Origin: Methanomicrobiales archaeon
GTDB lineage: Archaea; Halobacteriota; Methanomicrobia; Methanomicrobiales; JACTUA01
Direction of reading: 5' to 3'
Assembly (NCBI GenBank): GCA_028678965.1
Contig: JAJRCM010000057.1
Location: 1 to 6,327 of the forward strand
DNA: 6,327 nt
The translations under genes were made by a program, and so were the position numbers. Every line of letters starts with the position of its first letter. Position 1 is the stretch's first letter. The notes under the pieces were generated by a model. The model ran no database searches. It had not been told where the DNA came from and saw nothing but the letters and a program-made list of their open reading frames with translations. Shown here piece after piece: positions 5,400-6,327 of this stretch.

Positions 5400-6175
5400 T
5401 CATCGGAATCGGCATCGGTGATGAGGCGCAGAAGGTATGGCAGAGTCTGCAGGAGCTGGGACACCGGTTCCACATCCGCTGGTACCTCCGTGAGGAGAGC
5501 AGCAAGGCTCCCTCTATTAAGGGATACGAGGGGGTCATCTCACCACACCCGGAGGTGGATCTCATCAGGGATCTGATGGAGGGACGTATCCAGGGAGCGG
5601 TTCGGGGCACCCTCCCTGCCAATGAGACACTCCGTGAACTGAAGCGATGCACGGGGGTGGACCATCTGGAGCGGATTGCCCTGCTGGAGACGGCGGGGGG
5701 AACCAAGTTCCTTCTCGCCCCGGTGGGTGTCGATGAGGGCTGGACCATCGAACAGAAACTTGCCCTTATCGAGAAGGGGAGAGCCATTGCACAGCGGTTT
5801 GGATTGACAGGAGGAGTCGGTATTCTCTCCGGTGGTCGCAGGGGGGATATCGGCCGCCACGCGGTGGTTGACCGCAGCATTGCTGAAGCCGAGCACCTTG
5901 CCCGGCTTTCCGGAGCACACCACTACGAGATCCTGATTGAGGAGGCCGTGGGGAACTGCAGCCTGATCATCGCCCCCGATGGTATCAGCGGGAACCTGAT
6001 CTTCCGGACGCTCATCTTCCTTGGTGGAGGGATCGGTCATGGTGCGCCCGTGGTAAATATCGATAAAGTTTTCGTGGATACTTCGCGCGCTTCACCAAAC
6101 TATACAAAAGCTCTGTTGCTCGCTGCATCGCTCGCCGATGCCGCAAAGGAGAATAATATCACGGGGAAATTATAA
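5396..6175 (+). CDS. mtxX: Methanogenesis marker protein 4 / MtxX, phosphotransacetylase-related
   Basis: A 259-residue cytosolic protein of the methanogen-specific marker 4 (MtxX) family, distantly related to phosphate acetyl/butyryltransferases. Recognisable blocks are IIGIGIGDEAQKV at the N-terminus, AVRGTLPAN at 68-76, LLAPVGVDEG at 106-115, GILSGGRRGDIGRH at 142-155, and a C-terminal stretch IIAPDGISGNLIFRTL at 191-206 followed by a Gly-rich GGGIGHGAPV. The length is normal for the family and nothing is missing. The name MtxX implies a methyltransferase link, but I know of no demonstrated activity. The start is the ATG of an ATGA overlap with mmp2. No Shine-Dalgarno precedes it, so translation probably depends on ribosomes finishing mmp2. 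Being paired with an ATP-dependent fold suggests that the two act on the same substrate, perhaps through a phosphorylated intermediate; this is inference. An AT-rich region with promoter signals follows. Confidence 0.9.
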   Translation: MIIGIGIGDEAQKVWQSLQELGHRFHIRWYLREESSKAPSIKGYEGVISPHPEVDLIRDLMEGRIQGAVRGTLPANETLRELKRCTGVDHLERIALLETAGGTKFLLAPVGVDEGWTIEQKLALIEKGRAIAQRFGLTGGVGILSGGRRGDIGRHAVVDRSIAEAEHLARLSGAHHYEILIEEAVGNCSLIIAPDGISGNLIFRTLIFLGGGIGHGAPVVNIDKVFVDTSRASPNYTKALLLAASLADAAKENNITGKL

Positions 6176-6290
6176 AATAAGTCGTTTCCTGCAATTTTTA
6201 TATTCCGTATCTCTCGGTAGGGCATTGAATTCAATCCAACCCCGTATATGCCCCAAAGTGGAAAGAGACACGTAAAATTTCGAGAATCTA
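6176..6290 (+). promoter_or_regulatory. AT-rich intergenic region with weak TATA/U-tract and 12-bp palindrome
   Basis: TTTTTATATT at 6195-6204 is either a U-rich terminator for mmp2-mtxX or a TATA box. If it is a TATA box, transcription would begin near 6226, inside the perfect 12-bp palindrome ATTGAATTCAAT (6224-6235), a possible operator. A 21-codon frame from ATG 6248 ends at TGA 6311-6313 and looks random. No RNA gene is evident. Confidence 0.35.
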
Positions 6291-6306
6291 CGAAATGTTT
6301 ATATAT
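6291..6306 (+). promoter_or_regulatory. Archaeal BRE/TATA promoter for a gene beyond the right edge
   Basis: CGAAATG (6291-6297) followed by TTTATATAT (6298-6306) is a close match to an archaeal BRE plus TATA box. Transcription would start about 25 bp downstream, at or just past the window end, so the target gene lies outside. The BRE half forms one arm of an inverted repeat, ATTTCG (6277-6282) and CGAAAT (6291-6296), where a regulator could compete with TFB. A run of seven T (6320-6326) lies just before the expected start. Confidence 0.65.
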
Positions 6307-6327
6307 TCACTGATACACCTTTTTTTG

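Noticed and set aside
4353..6040. Minus-strand frames opposite mmp2 and mtxX
   Set aside because: Both plus-strand genes have full family motifs, and the antisense products resemble no known protein.
6211..6246. tRNA-like TTCAATCC beside GGTAGGGC
   Set aside because: The bases flanking the TTCAATC do not pair as a T-arm, and there is no acceptor or anticodon stem in the bases available after mtxX.
6248..6313. 21-codon frame in the right intergenic region
   Set aside because: It has no Shine-Dalgarno, runs through the BRE/TATA promoter, and its composition looks random.

Overview
The window is chromosomal DNA from a methanogenic archaeon. The strongest evidence is the adjacent pair of methanogen-marker genes at 4362-6175: methanogenesis marker protein 2 and methanogenesis marker protein 4/MtxX. 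An archaeal clamp-loader large subunit, an archaemetzincin, a UPF0146 protein and archaeal-type TATA/BRE promoter sequence agree with this. Protein wording, fairly high GC by eye and HEAT-repeat content point to the order Methanomicrobiales (Methanoregula- or Methanospirillum-like). That placement is an inference; no marker fixes the genus.

Layout. At 1-587 (+) is the C-terminal two thirds of nadC, cut by the left window edge. At 650-1207 (+) is a small protein made almost entirely of five 31-residue HEAT repeats. A 230-bp gap follows, with a well-placed Shine-Dalgarno and three-codon mini-ORF but no convincing gene. At 1438-2025 (+) is a UPF0316-type membrane protein (DUF5698 + DUF2179). It converges, 3 bp apart, on archaemetzincin amzA (2029-2595, -). 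amzA diverges across 16 bp from a UPF0146 gene (2612-3019, +). That gene converges on rfcL (3016-4323, -), the two sharing a TTAA that holds both stop codons. rfcL diverges from the mmp2-mmp4/mtxX pair (4362-6175, +), whose reading frames overlap by 4 bp (ATGA). The last 152 bp are AT-rich regulatory DNA ending in a strong BRE/TATA promoter for a gene beyond the right edge.

How they fit together. Most genes are independent housekeeping functions (NAD synthesis, replication, proteolysis) packed with almost no spacer, with small divergent promoter regions at 2596-2611 and 4324-4361. The clear functional unit is mmp2-mmp4. It joins a PurM/ThiL/SelD-fold protein, a superfamily that activates substrates with ATP, to a protein related to phosphate acetyltransferase. 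Neither has an assigned reaction that I know of. This pair is the best candidate for undescribed biochemistry here. I saw no mobile elements, CRISPR arrays, rRNA or tRNA genes.
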